From NCBI GenBank assembly GCA_003448875.1, contig DLXG01000286.1:1-14695 (forward strand): a stretch of DNA of 14,695 nucleotides, written 5' to 3'. Positions within the stretch are counted from its first letter, which is position 1. Each line of letters opens with the position of its first letter. This document shows positions 12,650-14,695 of this stretch, in pieces. Under the pieces are notes generated by a model. The model did not search any database. It saw nothing but the letters and a program-made list of their open reading frames with translations, and had not been told where the DNA came from. The translations under genes and the position numbers were made by a program. The DNA comes from Anaerolineaceae bacterium (GTDB taxonomy: Bacteria > Chloroflexota > Anaerolineae > Anaerolineales > Anaerolineaceae).

Positions 12650-14695
12650 GTGTAGAAGCCGTAGCGGTTCGAGTTTTGGTTCGTGGAATAGTCCAGGGGG
12701 TTGGTTTTCGTCCGTTTATCTACAATCTTGCCCGTCAGAACAACCTGAAAGGCTGGGTACGCAACACTTCGGGCAATGTTGAAATCCATCTGGAAGGAAC
12801 TTCGAACCATCTGGATAATTTTCTAACCCAGTTCCAAAACCAGCTGCCGCCGCTGGCACGCATTGATTCATTACAAATACTCGCTACCCAACCTGAAAAT
12901 CTGGTTGAGTTTCAGATTCTATCCAGCCAATTCGATCCTACCCAATTTCAACCCATATCGCCGGATACGGCTATCTGCGCGGACTGCCGCCGTGAGCTGT
13001 TTGATCCCTCTGACCGGCGGTATCGTTACCCCTTCATCAATTGCACCAACTGCGGCCCTCGTTTTACCATCATCCAGAGCCTGCCCTACGACCGGCCAAA
13101 CACCACCATGGCTGGCTTTGTCATGTGTCCATCCTGCCGGCAGGAATACGAAAATCCCGAAGATCGGCGCTTTCACGCTCAACCAATTGCCTGTCCCGCC
13201 TGCGGCCCGCAGGTCTGGTTTGAGGTTGACGGTCAATCAATTGCCGAAAAGGATGCCGCCATACAAACCGCCCGCGAATGGCTGAAAGAGGGAAAGATCC
13301 TCGCCATCAAAGGATTGGGAGGCTTTCATCTGGCCTGTGATGCCACAAATGAAAAGGCTGTTCAAATTTTACGGGAACGCAAGCAGCGCAGTGATAAACC
13401 TTTCGCCTTGATGGCATTTGATCTCAGAACTATCGAACAATACTGCCTGATTATGCCGGAGGAAAAAGAGTGGCTCGAATCGCGGTTCGCTCCGATTGTC
13501 CTTTTAGAAACCCGTCAGCCGGCTCTTTTGCCGAATAACATTGCCCCCCACCAGAACCGGCTGGGTTTTATGCTGGCTTACACCCCTCTGCACCTCTTAC
13601 TCACCGAACCTGAGCCGGAATATCCTCCCGTGCTGGTGATGACGAGCGGCAACCTCAGCGATGAACCAATCGCTTATAGAGACGATCAGGCCCGTAGTCA
13701 GCTGGCCTCGCTGGCTGATGGCTTTCTGTTCCATAACCGCGAAATTCACATGAGGGTGGATGACTCCGTCGTTAAATCCTTCCGCTCAAAGATGTATTTC
13801 ATCCGCCGTTCGCGTGGTTTTGCACCAGACCCCATCCTCATCGGGCAGGAATTACCCCCTTTGCTGGCAACCGGTGCTGAACTAAAAAATGCCTTTTGTT
13901 TGACACGCGGACAATACGCCTTCCTCAGCCATTACATTGGGGACATGGAAAATTATGAAACCTTAACATCTTTTGAGGAAGGCATTGCTCATTTTGAGAA
14001 AGTATTTCAAATCAAACCAGAAACCCTCGCCTGCGATCAGCATCCCAATTATCTGGCAACCCGTTATGCCGTCAGGAGAGCGCAGGAACAAAACTTACCG
14101 CTGGTTCAGGTTCAACACCACCATGCCCATTTGGTTTCCTGCCTGGCTGACAATCAATGCGACCCCGGCCAAGCGGTTATCGGCGTTATTCTGGATGGAA
14201 CCGGCTACGGCAATGATGGAGCGATCTGGGGTGGCGAGTTTTTACTCGGCAACCAGCGGGGTTATCAGCGTTTACTTCACCTCAAATATGTCCCTCTGCC
14301 CGGAGGTGATGCGGCTGTGCGGCGGGTCAGCCGGATTGCACTGGCACATCTCTGGGCAGCCGGTCTCGAGTGGGAGCCAGACCTGCCGCCCGTTCGAGCC
14401 TTCTGCGAAGAGGAAAGAACCATCCTGCGAACCCAATTGGAGAACCGGATCAACACCCCGCTGACCTCCAGCATGGGCCGGTTATTTGATGCAGTTTCTG
14501 CGCTGTTGGGCATCCGCGAGCAGGTCACATACGAGGGGCAGGCTGCAATTGAATTGGAAAATCTTGCCGATGAAAGTGAAACAGGAAGTTATCCGTTTCT
14601 AATCCACAATGATGAAATTGACCCTGCCGCTCTTTGGGAAGCCATCCTCTCCGATTGGCGAAAGGGGCTGCCGGTTTCAATCATCGCCGCCCGCT
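12646..14695 (+). CDS. hypF: Carbamoyltransferase HypF (3' end outside window)
   Basis: An uninterrupted frame of 683 codons runs to the window end without a stop. HypF makes the thiocarbamate on HypE that becomes the cyanide ligands of the [NiFe] centre. Domains in order: acylphosphatase with VRGIVQGVGFRPF (12-24); two zinc fingers with C111/C114, C133/C136, C161/C164 and C183/C186; a YrdC-like domain from about 200 with KGLGGFHLACDATN and SGNLSDEPIAY (334-344); and a Kae1-like domain with VQHHHAH (H491, H495) and LDGTGYGNDG, then WGGEF (516-532). The last visible residues (SIIAAR) normally precede a conserved Phe-His, so about 70-90 residues are missing. The ATG overlaps the hypB stop by four bases, indicating translational coupling. 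HypC, HypD and HypE are not in the window and may follow. Confidence 0.96.
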   Translation, partial: MSVEAVAVRVLVRGIVQGVGFRPFIYNLARQNNLKGWVRNTSGNVEIHLEGTSNHLDNFLTQFQNQLPPLARIDSLQILATQPENLVEFQILSSQFDPTQFQPISPDTAICADCRRELFDPSDRRYRYPFINCTNCGPRFTIIQSLPYDRPNTTMAGFVMCPSCRQEYENPEDRRFHAQPIACPACGPQVWFEVDGQSIAEKDAAIQTAREWLKEGKILAIKGLGGFHLACDATNEKAVQILRERKQRSDKPFALMAFDLRTIEQYCLIMPEEKEWLESRFAPIVLLETRQPALLPNNIAPHQNRLGFMLAYTPLHLLLTEPEPEYPPVLVMTSGNLSDEPIAYRDDQARSQLASLADGFLFHNREIHMRVDDSVVKSFRSKMYFIRRSRGFAPDPILIGQELPPLLATGAELKNAFCLTRGQYAFLSHYIGDMENYETLTSFEEGIAHFEKVFQIKPETLACDQHPNYLATRYAVRRAQEQNLPLVQVQHHHAHLVSCLADNQCDPGQAVIGVILDGTGYGNDGAIWGGEFLLGNQRGYQRLLHLKYVPLPGGDAAVRRVSRIALAHLWAAGLEWEPDLPPVRAFCEEERTILRTQLENRINTPLTSSMGRLFDAVSALLGIREQVTYEGQAAIELENLADESETGSYPFLIHNDEIDPAALWEAILSDWRKGLPVSIIAAR

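Noticed and set aside
12646..14695. A frameshifted or broken hypF, suggested by open frames in other registers (for example 12863-13285 and 13973-14464)
   Set aside because: Codon-by-codon reading from 12646 gives one uninterrupted HypF frame to the window end with all domain motifs in order.

Overview
The window is about 14.7 kb of densely packed, co-directional (+ strand) bacterial DNA of roughly balanced GC. It carries one long metabolic cluster: NAD(H)-linked diaphorase subunits, a formate channel, a cytoplasmic formate dehydrogenase, a soluble [NiFe]-hydrogenase and part of its maturation set. No tRNA, rRNA, insertion sequence, CRISPR array or opposite-strand gene can be supported. The gene content fits an anaerobic, fermentative or syntrophic bacterium. 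An Anaerolineae-type Chloroflexota is my best guess, but this rests on general protein character only; no taxonomic marker is present.

Layout. (1) Positions 1-459 hold the 3' end of a NuoF/HydB-like subunit with a C-terminal 2x[4Fe-4S] ferredoxin domain. (2) 508-2640 hold a NuoE-like and a second NuoF-like gene. The second NuoF has no ferredoxin tail, and its N-terminal thioredoxin-like domain has lost all four cluster cysteines, as in the FdsB subunit of NAD-dependent formate dehydrogenases. (3) 2679-3557 encode an FNT-family formate channel. (4) 3588-6353 encode a Cys-type molybdenum/tungsten formate dehydrogenase alpha subunit with a NuoG-like N-terminus. (5) 6437-8395 encode a NuoG/HoxU-like iron-sulfur subunit with a non-catalytic molybdopterin-like tail. 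(6) 8428-10412 encode the hydrogenase small and large subunits (HoxY/HoxH-like, group 3d-like). (7) 10414-10959 encode the C-terminal processing protease, whose 5' end carries a perfect 14-bp inverted repeat. (8) 10997-11569 encode a stand-alone cyclic-nucleotide-binding-fold protein with no DNA-binding domain. (9) 11625-14695 encode HypA, HypB and a HypF cut by the window end.

How they may work together. The order NuoE-NuoF-FNT-FdhA reads as an FdsGBA-type formate dehydrogenase interrupted by a formate channel. This block lies between a HydB-like subunit upstream and a NuoG-like + HoxYH hydrogenase downstream, which together could form a HydABC-SL-type, possibly electron-bifurcating, [NiFe]-hydrogenase. 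Co-expression would link formate, NAD(H), possibly ferredoxin, and H2 in the cytoplasm. That gives a soluble route for formate <-> H2 + CO2 distinct from the membrane formate hydrogenlyase. Whether the two modules are separate enzymes sharing NADH or one large complex cannot be decided from sequence alone.
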